Shown here in pieces: positions 1 to 10,461 of a DNA stretch of 64,000 nt (position 1 is the first letter of the stretch; each line of letters opens with the position of its first letter). This DNA is from Catonia carolina (Eukaryota > Arthropoda > Insecta > Hemiptera > Achilidae). The stretch spans positions 370,071,720 to 370,135,719 of the forward strand of contig JAQMRL010000001.1 in assembly GCA_035578175.1 (NCBI GenBank), read 5' to 3'. The position numbers and the translations under genes were made by a program. Below the pieces are notes generated by a model. It saw nothing but the letters and a program-made list of their open reading frames with translations, made no database searches and was not told where the DNA came from.

Positions 1-640
1 CTTTAAAATGTTTATTTTAAAAGATTTACATTTTTATGTTTTTATTGACTTTTACCTCCGGAAAAATAATCCTGAAAAAGGACTTGTCAGTTGATTATTC
101 TATGTTGTTGTTTAGGTTGTCGAGTAATCCCCACAAGGGATGCAAAATTTTGTCGTGGCTATTAATTAAAATATTAATTTTCCACAAAGAGATGCCAAAA
201 ATTTGTCGAAACATTTAATTAAAATAATGAATTTATTTTTATCATTTAAATTACTATGATCCAAAGGTTTGAAATTAGTAGTTCGGTAGTGATTTGTGTC
301 ATGCAGAAAGTGGACTTCAGGACAAATGACTGATAACAAACTCATTTGTATATAAAATAATTAATGCTAATTTAATTAAATGCAAAGAAATTATTATTAT
401 TGATTAATAAACTTTTAAAATGACCTAAAAAATACATTATATAATCGAGACTTACATGCGTCCGGACTCCACTGATACACATTTATTAACTTCATAAAAA
501 AAAATAATACATTTACATTTAAATAATTAATAAAAAAAAATATTGTAAAAATTTACTTATTTATTACATAATCAACTGACTCTATTTTCACAAAGCTATA
601 TAAAATATGTAACGTCTAAGTTGAAATACGTTACTGTGGG
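1..640. other. AT-rich interval, nothing recognised
   Basis: Low-complexity AT-rich sequence with A and T runs. The small open frame near its start (60 codons) has ordinary AT-rich codon content and no recognisable motif. Confidence 0.5.
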
Positions 641-1740
641 TTTTTGTTTCATATCTGGCGCTGCATTTCGGTTTGTGTTAATGCTTAACTTTGTTCACTG
701 TAAGCTGTCGCTATCTGGCGTTTTTCTGTTTATCTATTCTGGCCTGATTTGAATTAATATTTTTCTGTCGACTAATTGTACTATCTTCCTGGTTTAAACG
801 TGCACTCTTGTTTGTGAAGTGAAATGGTACGGTAGTCGTCTATGACCTTTAAAATGTTGCCGATTTGCAAATTTCTTTCTTTTACTTAAAGAATGTTTTT
901 TATACTTTAATGCTGCATTATGATGGTTACTGAAGTTTAATTGCATTATCTACTGTTTTAAATTATGTTTATCTTTTGTTTTTCTTTAAACTTATTATGA
1001 TACGTAATTATTTTAAGTCTTTTCCGGGTCGGCGTTTAATTATGGTTCAAGTTTTTTTGGCTTCGTAGCCCCAAATTTATTTTGGGTAAGTTCTCTTTTG
1101 TTTTGCTGTCGAATATTTCTGGAGATTGCGCTTGTCAATTCTGTTTAACTGTAAATTTTAAATTTTGAATCGAGTTATTTTGGTTTTGGCCTTGTTCGAT
1201 TCTTGCCTTGTTTTTTTGTCTGATTGTTTGCCTACACCTTTTAACCTTGTGTGGGTTTCCGTTAAGGTGTAGGGCAATTTAATCTTTTGTACTTACCTTT
1301 TGTTTTTTTTACCTTTGACCTATGTTGACCGCAATCTGTAGAAGTATTCTTTGGTCTAATTCTTTCTTTTGATTTGGTTCATTTGGTTACTTTTCTTTTC
1401 GAAGTGTTACCTTTTTCGCTTTTGACGTTAGTCGTTTTTGTCCAGGGTTCGACTCTGGGGTTCTATTCTGTGAGATTCTGCTTTGGGAACGTTTCCGTTA
1501 TGGAAGATCCTACTGTATGAGAAGCCTACTCTAGTTTTGGATAACTGTTTCGGATAGTCTTGGATAGCAGTGCCATTCTGCTTGTTTGGAGCCACCTGGG
1601 TTTGATTCTCGACGTTTTCTGTTCTATAATTTTGTTTCTGCAATCTGGTATGTGTCATTAAATATTTTATAAAATGTGTTTTTCGGGCTATATCGACGAT
1701 TTCTACTTGACTGCGTCTATGCAGGTCAGGTAGGGCTTCC
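641..1740. other. Strand-asymmetric T/G-rich segment, unclassified
   Basis: The + strand here is rich in T and G and poor in A, unlike the flanks, so the minus strand reads A/C-rich. The minus strand has a 76-codon open frame (1658-1428) rich in Lys, Arg, Gln and Asn that I do not recognise. It also has a consensus splice-donor-like AGGTAAGT near 1297. An imperfect hairpin lies at 1231-1273 (CCTACACC ... GGTGTAGG, with TTAAC/GTTAA extending the stem after a bulge). Candidates are an old transposon leader, a noncoding transcript or a minus-strand exon. None can be chosen from sequence alone. Confidence 0.35.
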
Positions 1741-3008
1741 TGTACTATGCATGTCGCGAAATGAAAATGGTCAACGAATGAACTTGTTTAAAATTTAAAT
1801 TAAAATTTTTTTTAATATTTAAATACCGTTAACAAGTTTTCTTTCTCATAAGTAATTTCATTAATCTAGAATCTTGTTTTTTTTATATATAAAATTTTTT
1901 TTACAAAATATTGTTTTTCTTCTAAAATTTTTTTAATAATTTAAAAGGCTACCATGGTATGCACATATAAATAAATATAATATTAAAATAAAAATTTGAT
2001 GCTATGCTACTACGGGACAATGAATTAATTCTATTTTTTTTTTTTTTTAAATATTTTTTTTACCTTTAAATTTTCTGTATCTATGAATTTTCAGTATAAA
2101 TAGTATCAGTTTTAAGTGAACTTAAAGCGATAGCTATTAAAATTTAGTTATTCATTGAGCATTGTATTTTATATTTAATTTTTTTATTTTTTTTTTTAAA
2201 TAATGTTTGCCTGAAGATAATCCATTTAGGTATTTTGTTTGTCTCAAATTTAATTATGTCTATATAATAATTTTACTGTATTTCCAAACTTCTTGGATTC
2301 ATTGTGTAATTAATTTTTTTGAATTTTGTGTTTTTCTTAAGTAATAACAATCATATGCAACAACATCTTGTTTTTTTTTTGGCTTCCTTGTGTTTTTGTC
2401 AACCCCTGAGCCAACCTATTAATGTGAATAGAGGGGGAGGTGACAAATAATACATACTTAATTTCACATATTACAATTACAATAGAACCCGTTACAAAAA
2501 AAACACATCTGCACCATTCTGAAGATGAAAGCCGAGTCCTGCTTCGCTCTCCAGGCATAACCGCCGAAATCCCCTTCCCGTTAACCTTCAATTAGCCTGA
2601 CCAATCAGCGATCTATATTCATGTTTCACTACTTATTAATTTGAGATTTTTAAATTTAACAGTCACATCTTTCTGGAAGATTCTACTCCCACTTCTACAC
2701 CAAAGTTCGTTACTTGTTATTGTTAAAGAAAAAATACGTTATGCTATTATTAATAATTAATGACTTGCGTCCTGTTATTGTTTTGTTATAAAAATTTATT
2801 GCATCCTGTTTCTTTTAACTTAATGTATTACATACTAAATATTGTATTTATTTTAAAATGAGTTTGTTACCGATAAATCTTACACTTAATGATATTTTCA
2901 ACTTATAAATTAATATTAAAACCTAAAATCTATTTACTTAATAAATAAAATAAAATATGATAAAATAAAATAAGTTTAATTGAAAAGGCATACTACAAGG
3001 TAATCATC
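1741..3008. other. AT-rich interval, nothing firm
   Basis: Mostly homopolymer-rich A/T sequence. The minus-strand open frame 2591-2337 (84 codons) covers a slightly GC-richer patch at 2500-2600. It has no known domain and I do not support it as a gene. Confidence 0.4.
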
Positions 3009-3220
3009 CAAAAGGCTGTTTTGAACCTGTAGAAGTTTTACTAAGTAAAACAAAGAGTGAGGTGGTTTACCATTGCCTTCTTCACTGAGTGGAAAAGTAC
3101 TCTTATCCGCATTCCGAGCCTTCTAAAAAGCACATATTTTCCACTCTGCAAATGACACCTTCACTTCATTCACCACAGGGTTTGACTGTATAATGAAATT
3201 CAATACTTTCAGAGGAGATA
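3009..3220 (-). repeat. Family A short interspersed repeat, partial, reverse orientation
   Basis: This is the only family A copy on the minus strand. It contains the family core, read on the + strand here as GTGAGGTGGTTTACCATTGC, then the CACTGAGTGGAAAAGTA and GCAAATGACACCTTCACTTC blocks. It faces the + copy starting at 3284, so the pair could fold back on itself. Confidence 0.75.
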
Positions 3221-3283
3221 GTGTTTTTTTTTTAAATTACGGATTAAACTTCTTTAATATTTTTTTATAATATTTATTATAAT

Positions 3284-3520
3284 CCGAGTTATCTCCTTTG
3301 ATAGTAGTAAATTTTATTGCACAGTCAAACCCTGTATTAAATGAAGTGATGGTGTCTTTGCAGTGTGGAAAGTAGATAATTTTCAGAGAGCATAACATGC
3401 TGATAAGCATACCTTTCCACTCAGTTAGGAAGGCAGTTGTTAACCACCTCACTCCTCGTCTTACTTAGTAAAGCCTCTAGACGTACAATCCAGCCTTTCG
3501 GCTAATGAACATCTTCCACA
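3284..3520 (+). repeat. Family A short interspersed repeat, partial
   Basis: Shares in order the GAGTTATCTCCT block, an AAACCCTGT...GAAGTGA block, GTGTGGAAAGTAGATAA, CTTTCCACTCAGTTAGGAAG, CACCTCACTCCTCGT and CAGCCTTTCGGCTAATGA with the other family A copies. The 5' quarter of the family consensus is missing. Confidence 0.75.
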
Positions 3521-3529
3521 GAACCGATA

Positions 3530-4655
3530 ACCGAGGTTATCTGATAATTGCGGACAGTTTAGAGCGGATTAGTGGGTTATCATGTTTTCGTATTTTTATT
3601 TAAATCGGTGGTGTTTATGATGAATTGTTTCATTTTTGTAAGGGATGTTAAGATATCTTTGTGTAGTGTATAATTGGAAACATAGTATATTAGGGAGCTT
3701 TAACAACTGTCCTCAGCAGTTTCTATTGAAAACCTTGTAGCGTGGCCAAAACTATACATTTAGCTGAGCCGGAGATCCGTACATTCACATTGGTTTGAGT
3801 AAGGATTTATAAAGAAGTACTTTCAGATGAATGGGTAATTTTGATCTTCAACACAGAAGACTGTGTAGCTGCTTGCGTCTACTATCTAAAGCTTTACACT
3901 TTATGCTGACTTAAAGAAAATAGGCAAAATATGTAATTAATTGATGAGATTGAAAATGCAACTCATCTGGTGCGGTTAACTGCGATCAATAAAGGAAGAT
4001 ACAGGTTGCTTTAGATATAGGTATGGATTCTAGCTAGATGAAGCAAGCGAGGACGGCCATGAAAGGAATACATGAATTTTGCATTGTAAGAATTATTGAG
4101 ACGTGGTGTCAGAGGGAAGAAATCGTATTCAAATAGGATAAATTTTGTTTTAGAAATTTTGTTTGACATTTTGAAATGTCCTAGTGCTATAAAATGATCG
4201 CTGTAGTAAATGTGAAAGCATTCACTGACTGACTTACTCACTTTTCGCTAAATCTAACTTCCCGATCACCAAGATAACTGAAGTTCAGCACATTTGTTCT
4301 TTAAGGGATTAAACAGAAAAATTAACATACCTATTATTCGACCACTTGCACATGCTAAGTAAAACATGGGAAACACAAAAACTATCCGGAAGGAATGCAC
4401 ATAACTCCTGTAACTTGCGGTGGAATCAGTTGTAGTAATCAACATGCACACTCAGTAAAGTAATATCTAAACTTTCACCTACTTGCTCCACTGGAGTCGA
4501 GATGGAGTAACTAACCTACAGAAATTAATTTTAAGTTTTTTCTTCTTAAAGATATTTATGTAATTCATAAATCGGAATTAGTATTCATAAAATGAGATCC
4601 AGATAATAAGGGGGACCTGTAACCAAAAATTTCAGCAAAATCAAATCTTTTGCTT
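3530..4655. other. No supported feature
   Basis: Two minus-strand open frames of 76 and 61 codons (4241-4011, 4451-4266) have no recognisable motif, signal or flanking context. Confidence 0.4.
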
Positions 4656-4659
4656 TTTA

Positions 4660-5126
4660 ATCTAAAATATCTTGGCTTATGGCTTTACAGGCGTCTAACA
4701 TAGAAGCATCATATGCGTACGAAACGTTTAGAACTTAAACGCCGCCAGAAGCTACCCTTCTCCTTAATTAACCCTGGATCAAGATTGAACCTCCGCTCCA
4801 AGATTTTAATATACAAATCCCTTTTAAGACCAATCTGGGCTTATGGTGTCCAGCTCTCTGAAGTAGCGGCAGATAATAATTTAAGGTCGATCCAGGACTT
4901 TCAATCAAAATATTTAAGACTTGCTTCTCCTTTTTATGTAAGAAATAAAACCCTCAATGACGATTTCAAAACTCCGACAGTAAAGGAACAAACCGCGTCC
5001 TTGTATGGTACATTTCACGAAAGACTAGATGACCATCTAAACCAACTAGCCCGTTATCTGGCAACAAGAAACTTTCCAACTGTGCGATGTCAAAAGCGGA
5101 AATGGAGGAAAGACCTCTTGTTCTGA
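4660..5126 (+). pseudogene. Jockey-type reverse transcriptase, C-terminal fragment
   Basis: Translation from 4665 gives KYLGLWLYRRLT, then an in-frame TAG at 4701, then HHMRTKRLELK and an open stretch to the stop at 5124-5126. The order KYLG...RRLT, RTKRLELKRRQK, LRPIWAYGVQL, IQDFQSKYLRL, PTVKEQ is the region after the catalytic FADD box in jockey-type ORF2 proteins. It matches, segment by segment, the ends of the longer elements at 15567 and 41347. The catalytic RT core and endonuclease are absent. It is a dead 5'-truncated copy, and its closest relative in the window appears to be the fragment at 18262-18775. Confidence 0.8.
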
Positions 5127-6107
5127 ATAACGGACAACACCCGTAGTTTTAAAACGGGGAACGTACCATTGGGTACCACTTCTCCTTAAAGTGAAATTCC
5201 TCACCGCCATTTTAATATCATACACGGAAGTTGTGCAGCTCAATGTAAATCAATTAACCTATTTAATACTCTATTTTTAGAAGATTGTTGATAATAAATA
5301 ATTACTCTCTTAAAAAATTGTTTATAGTGTTTAGTTTAAAATTTTATTTTCGTTTTCAGAAACATACTTAAACGTTTTACTTTCAAACGCTCAAATTTCA
5401 AGTGATATATGTCTAAGAATTAAAACAGAGGATTTAAGCAAAATTTTCAGAAACATAATCCTATTTCAATGCATGAATTTTAAATAGACCTAACGGGAAT
5501 ATAATAAAAGAAACGAATAAAATTCATATTCTTGCTCAAAGTTTCGTATGAAAAATGAATTAAAATTATTTTTAGCACTATGAATACTTCTTTAGTCTCA
5601 TTTACATATAGAGTGTTTTACTCCATATTAAAGTTCTAGATTTAGAATGCTTTTTAAAATATATTATATAAAACAATTTATTCTTTGCATTCTATTGGAT
5701 TGTTTGTGTTATTATACTAAAAAACGAGAAAATCTGGTGAGGTTAGAACACTTCTCTGGTATTTTATCTTCTTTTTATTTCATTTTCCCTGTTTTCCATA
5801 CCAACTAAATAAAAAACAACATAATATTTAATAAACCGTGTCAAATAAATACTTCGTTGTCTTTATTTCTTCCTGTTACAATAGAGATTACTCGTACTCT
5901 AGTGTAAACAGATTTAAACACAAACATTACGAATATTTAAAAATAGTACTAATCGTTCTCATGTGTTTTTTTTATAAACAAATTATTCAAAGAATCTATA
6001 AATTAAAAGAGATTTAAATAAATAATTATAGTTTTTTAAATGTTTCATTGTTAGTTAAATTTATACATTAAGTAGGCATTATAAAAACTTCCTTTCTGGT
6101 GACTATT
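5127..6107. other. AT-rich interval, nothing recognised
   Basis: No open frame or repeat signature that I can support. The first part may be 3' untranslated sequence of the preceding retroelement fragment, but no poly(A) boundary is visible. Confidence 0.4.
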
Positions 6108-7057
6108 ACTTTCTCTTGCTTGTATGAATATATAGGAAAGAAAGTATTGTGTTTTCATTTCGATTTTTTGAAATCGAGTTTTCACCGGATCTTCACGTTT
6201 TCAGACCCCCTGAACCCAAAAAAACATGTAGCGATTGGTCTGTGTGTGTGTGTGAACAGAATATCTCAAGAACTGAACTTAAAACTTAAAACTTAAGTTA
6301 GATACCACTAGAGGACCCGACACGAACATTTTCATCAAAATCGGTCAACCGGAAGTAGTAGTTTATTCATGTCATTTTTCATTTTTTTGCGATTTTCTCA
6401 AAAACGGCTCATATGATTTTGTTAAAAATCGTCTCATTTACTAAATATTTTATGCTCTACAAGATAGGATAGGCGCCATGTCTGCTGAAATTCTTGGGAA
6501 GGTTGTTTTCTCATAAAAAAATATTTTTTTTTAAGATTGCGACTTTAATAGGTATGAATTTTAGCGCAAAAATAAAAGTATAGATAATATAAATAAAAGT
6601 ATAGAAGTATATAATAAAAGTTGTAGAAAATTTAAAATCCCACAACTTTTATTTCAAACATTTTTGTATAACGCTTAGTTTAGCGGTAATTAACGATTTT
6701 CTGTTTTTTCTCAAGAAAACGTGTAAAAATTGATTTTTTTTAATGATTTCAGCCTAAGCATGCATTTTACGACAAAATTGTACAAACAAATTTATAGGAA
6801 ATTTAAAGATCTAAAACTTTTATTTAGAGTATTTTTCTACACAGAGTCTAGTTTAGCGTGAAAGAGTGATTTTCCGTATTTGGTAAGCCAAACTGAGGTT
6901 GATTTTCATTTTGCGTCTTTCACTCATGATTAAAATTAGGTTATGTTTTTTGAGGTTAGTTTTTTGTTTATTTCTAATATTTTATTACTAATGGTAGGTT
7001 ATATTGTCAATTATTTGCATTGGCAAGAGAAAGTCGTGCGAGTGTTTCATACCAGAT
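6108..7057 (+). mobile_element. Family D TIR element, long copy 1
   Basis: Begins ACTTTCTCTTGC and ends with the inverted form GGCAAGAGAAAGT (7022-7034), followed by a short hairpin-like end finishing at CCAGAT. It holds no coding capacity. Two diverged internal modules repeat: the CTTAGTTTAGCG motif at 6674 recurs as TCTAGTTTAGCG at 6847, each preceded by a CAACTTTTATTT-like block. Other copies are at 36201, 52159 (-) and 59155, with reduced copies at 55240 and 57812. It is probably a non-autonomous DNA transposon. No convincing target duplication is visible. Confidence 0.7.
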
Positions 7058-7459
7058 TTTTGTTTTCTAATTCCGACTTTTATTTCTTGACTTCCGGTCG
7101 AAACCGGAACTTCAAACCCAATTTAGACCTAATTTTTTGTGTAGATTACAATTCCGAAAAACATTTGTTGTTATCTCTTGTAGTTTCTGATATCTGGGTG
7201 TACCGGATAGCAAAGGAAAATGATAGATGACAATTTTAAAACTTGCTACCAAAAAGTAACGTTTGTTAATAAGATTCTTAGTTCATCTGAGGTAATCTCA
7301 GAAACTACCTAAATTCTAAATCCTGGTTGAAAGGGCTAACAAGCCCTATGTTGGCGAGATCGTGTTAAGGAACCTGGTCGCTCGGTGAACAAATTTACGG
7401 AATAAATGCAACCTCGGGGAAATTCAGGGGAATTTTATCTGGTTTAGTTAATAGGATTC
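7058..7459. other. No supported feature
   Basis: Contains a short imperfect palindrome TTCCGGTCGAAACCGGAA near 7094 and some GC-richer sequence around 7330-7400. Nothing is assignable. Confidence 0.4.
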
Positions 7460-7795
7460 GGGTTCATGGGGGAAGGGGTAGTCTCACGTACTTGGGGACA
7501 ATAGTTAATAATATGGAGTGAATTTAAAATTTATAGAGCGGTGGCAATAATTAAAATTTGTAGGACAGGTGAAAGGAAGGGATGGACGGCTCTTTTGTAT
7601 AAATTATTTTATTTTATTCAGTAGCCTTTTTTCTTTTTTGTATTGTAGTGTGGGGTTCGGGGGAGGAATGGGCAGTCTTACGTACTTGGGGAAACTTTTT
7701 ATTAAACTGTGGGAATTTTAAAATTTTATGGGGCTGTGGTAAGTTAGTATAATTATTGGGAAGGGTAAAAGGAAAGGATTTATGGGTCAGAAACT
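7460..7795. repeat. Two-unit diverged tandem repeat, period about 194 bp
   Basis: GGTTCATGGGGGAAGGGGTA at 7460 recurs as GGTTCGGGGGAGGAATGGGC at 7654. In both units this is followed in register by AGTCT(C/T)ACGTACTTGGGG, a TTTAAAATTT-like block, and a purine-rich GGTGAAAGGAAGGGATGGA / GGTAAAAGGAAAGGATTTA block. The G-rich + strand stands out from the AT-rich flanks. The function is unknown. Confidence 0.65.
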
Positions 7796-7799
7796 ACCC

Positions 7800-8337
7800 A
7801 GCCGATTAAAAAAAAATATTTCACTTTTAATAGCGTATAGCTTCCTTGGTGCATGTCCTATATTTACACATTAAGTATTTATTAAATTTCATTAAAATTA
7901 TTTAAGATAAAATATGTATTATTTATTAAATTTTGAAAAAAATTGTTATTGGTAAGACTATATTTGTTTGGGGTAAGAACGTTCCTTTTATTGATCTATT
8001 CTATTGTATATTATCTATTGTACTATATATACATTGTATTGCATTTTACAAGTATCAGGTACGGTACGGTACCGCTCTTTAATACAATATTATTCTATAC
8101 TCTTACCTTTTTTAATATTATTTGCAGGACAGTTATACAAAAAGTAACGTCACGTCCGCTGTTCGTATAGAAAATTATGTAACCCTTATTTTTTTCAGAA
8201 ATAGAGTTTACCTACTTTCTCTTGAAACACATTATTCAGTTATTGTCAGTATTTTATGAACTCTAATTTTTGAACAGTTTGAGCTAATTTTATATACACA
8301 GATGTTTATCATACTTTTTTATGAACATGTAAAAATA
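7800..8337. other. AT-rich interval, nothing recognised
   Basis: A 75-codon open frame (7943-8170) is hydrophobic only because of AT-rich codons (Leu, Ile, Tyr, Phe). I do not support it as a gene. Confidence 0.4.
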
Positions 8338-8960
8338 GATCAGCTCAGCTTTGGGGTACATCTGCCAGATCTACTTTAGAAATAATACACCTCTTCCAAA
8401 ATAAAGTCTTAAGATCTACGAGTAACGCTGGGTGGTTTATAAGTAACTCGGAAATACACGACCATCTTCGTATCCGTACCATAACAGAAGAGATAAGAGA
8501 GCTGAGCTGAGCTCAGCCTGAGAGCTGTACCAGAAATTATCACCAGAACCACCTAGCATTAAATTTGCTGGACAACAGTGAGGAAACGAAGCGCCTCAAA
8601 AGACATCACATCCTCGATTTAGACCAACGTTTAGACCAATCTATACACGAAATTAAATTCACCAATCATCATCTCCACTACTTTTTAATTTAAAGTAAAA
8701 TTTCAAAATTTAATATTCTTTTACTTCTCTATAGTTAACTTCATTTACATTTTTTACTTCATTTTTTGTTTACTTCTTTTACTTTTTTACTGTTAATTTT
8801 GCAACTTTGCAACTTTTCTTTGTTTGTTATTAACTTTATTTTATAATTTTATTTAGTTGAAGTAAGAGCAGAGGCTGTCTACTTCACTCATGTCAGTTTA
8901 GTTCTGTTGTAATGATTTGCTTAAAGCCACATTGTAGAGGCTGATTGTAAATAAATAAGT
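8338..8960 (+). pseudogene. Jockey-type reverse transcriptase 3' end, degenerate
   Basis: From 8347 the frame reads QLWGTSARSTLEIIHLF, then NKVLRSTSNAGWFISNSEIH, to a TGA. After a frame change it continues NHLALNLLDNSEETKRLKRH and HILDLDQRL. These are the same terminal segments seen at the ends of the two long jockey elements (QLWGTAS..., LLDNSDTLRRLQRFDPLDLP). The A-rich stretch AAATAAATAAGTTAAATAAA near 8948-8970 may be the element's 3' end. It is an old truncated insertion just upstream of the receptor exon. Confidence 0.75.
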
Positions 8961-9065
8961 TAAATAAAAAACAATTAAATATAGTTCTTATTGAATATTG
9001 TTATTACTGTCAAAAAAATTGTATCTTAAAAATCAAAATATTATTTAATAAATTAATCTAATATT

Positions 9066-9345
9066 TCCCCTCCTAGGGAGTACAGGACCTTGTAGATGGT
9101 GGAGGGGCTTGCGTGCTCCCAAGACCCGGAGAGCTATGCCGGCGGTAGTGTAACTACCAGCAGGGCCTCCCAAGCCGGACAGGTCAAAGGGTAGGAGCCA
9201 GACGAAGAAGTACTACTCCAAAAACGACGTCGTTGGGCCAATCACCCACACGTTGAAAAAGCGGATTCAAAGTCACATTAATAGCCTCGGACAGGACAGG
9301 AAGTTGTCCGAGACTACCCCGACGCTGTAAGGCACATGGGGAGAG
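9066..9345. repeat. GC-rich unclassified block upstream of the receptor exon
   Basis: A sharply bounded GC-rich island (for example GGAGGGGCTTGCGTGCTCCC, then CGGAGAGCTATGCCGGCGGT) in AT-rich DNA. It ends about 45 bp before the exon's splice acceptor. It has no long open frame. Its composition and sharp edges suggest an inserted piece of a non-LTR element leader, but that is inference. Confidence 0.4.
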
Positions 9346-9389
9346 AGAAAGAAGAAGAAGAATCTAATATTTTCTTTTATTTTTTCCAG

Positions 9390-9605
9390 GTATGTTGCGA
9401 TCATGCATCCGTTGCGGCCGCGAATGGGCAGGAGGACAACACTATGTATAGCAGCTGTCATATGGGTAGTGGGCACTGTATTATCATTGCCCATGCTTAT
9501 ATTTTTTACTACGATAGTACAAGAATTTCCTAATGGAGATAGTAGAGTAATATGCTACTCAGAATGGCCTGATGGAGCAACCAATGAAAGTTATCAAGAA
9601 TATTT
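9390..9605 (+). CDS. TkR99D: Tachykinin-receptor-like GPCR, internal exon (TM3 end, TM4, ECL2)
   Basis: This exon codes part of a rhodopsin-family peptide receptor of the plasma membrane. The acceptor is TTTTTTCCAG, with AG at 9388-9389. One base then completes the split Arg codon of the DRY motif, followed by YVAIMHPLRPRMGRR (intracellular loop 2), a hydrophobic TM4 (TLCIAAVIWVVGTVLSLPML), and an extracellular loop holding the conserved Cys (RVICYSEWPDG). The donor is GTAAGT at 9606-9611, leaving two bases of a codon, so the exon is phase 1 in and phase 2 out. The RPRMGRR, CIAA.IW.VGT and CY.EWPDG.TN segments resemble insect tachykinin receptor 99D more than the 86C/natalisin type, from family knowledge. 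Neighbouring exons were not found, so introns are long. The symbol is by similarity only. Confidence 0.85.
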
Positions 9606-9884
9606 GTAAGTAATACCAATTTATTTATTTATTTTTTACACATAAATTATACTTTGGTAAAATTAGTTGTAGGCCTGAAAGTAAAATTTATTTTTAAAAA
9701 AATCAATGAATGGTCATACTAGGTAGTATTGATATCGAGCTGAATGATCATGTGCGTATTGTATAAATGGATTAAGATAATGAACGTAAAAAAAGATAGA
9801 ATATGTTAACGAGTGCAAGTTCAAAAAGTAAATTCAAAAAACTTACCGGTAGAATATAAACAAATATATTTAAAGACAAAGCTA

Positions 9885-10045
9885 ATGTACAAGCTAATTT
9901 CCAAAACTACTGAACGGATTTTTTGAAATTTTGACCGCGTACTCGCATTTATATTCACAGCAACATTTTATTTTTAAATTTTCAAAAATGATAACCTTAA
10001 GGGCCCTAATGAAGATTTTCATAAATGTGTGTGTATATATTATTA
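9885..10045 (+). repeat. Short interspersed repeat (Helitron/MITE-like), partial
   Basis: Shares GCTAATTTCCAAAACTACTG, ATATTCACAGCAACATTTTA, TTTTCAAAAATGATAACC and AAGGGCCCTAATGAAGATTT with the copy at 24466-24735. Both run into AT-rich microsatellite sequence at their 3' side. Confidence 0.65.
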
Positions 10046-10104
10046 TTATTAAATCGTTGATCGACCAACTAAGGATCACGTTAAGCACTATGTAATTTAG
10101 TTTC

Positions 10105-10420
10105 TTCTTCTCAGGATGTCATTCCTCTTATCTGCCCAAAAAGCCTTCATTCGTTCGGAATGCTCCTTTCTTCTCTCATCCGTCCACCTCCCACCAGTAC
10201 CCTCTCTTCTTGCAGATTGCACAGTCAGACTTATCCTTTTGTCACTTGTCTTCTACCTAAATTTGTCTCTATCGTAAATGTCCTCTTCTTCAACTCGAAG
10301 TTTTTTTAGATCCTCTTTAGTATTGATAAACCACTTCAAAATAGTCTTAGTATTATCAAAGTTATTCAAAATTTTCTTTCTCAATCTGTCATTGCTCATC
10401 CTCTTTATGTGCCCGTAAAA
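10105..10420 (-). pseudogene. Non-LTR retrotransposon RT tail fragment (RTE-like)
   Basis: The minus strand reads FYGHIKRMSNDRLRKKIL, then WFINTKEDLKKLRVEEEDIY, then GRWTDERRKEHSERMKAFW, interrupted by a stop. A GHI-R-M...RL-KKI segment followed by a basic W-(S/T)-(D/E)-ERR-HSERMK tail is the extreme C-terminus of a class of insect endonuclease/reverse transcriptase proteins. No catalytic RT motif is present. Similar tails occur at 46190-46462 and 56050-56420. Confidence 0.65.
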
Positions 10421-10438
10421 TCGTGTGTGTATATATTT

Positions 10439-10460
10439 ATATATATATATATATATATAT
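10439..10460. repeat. (TA)n microsatellite
   Basis: An alternating AT tract immediately before the left edge of the 10462 direct repeat. Confidence 0.9.
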
Positions 10461-10461
10461 A

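Noticed and set aside
2337..2591. 84-codon minus-strand frame with a hydrophobic stretch
   Set aside because: No domain, no start context or splice signals, and single membrane-like stretches are common in AT-rich frames.
6108..7057. Helitron identity for family D, suggested by its terminal hairpin
   Set aside because: It has terminal inverted repeats and ends CCAGAT instead of CTRR-T.
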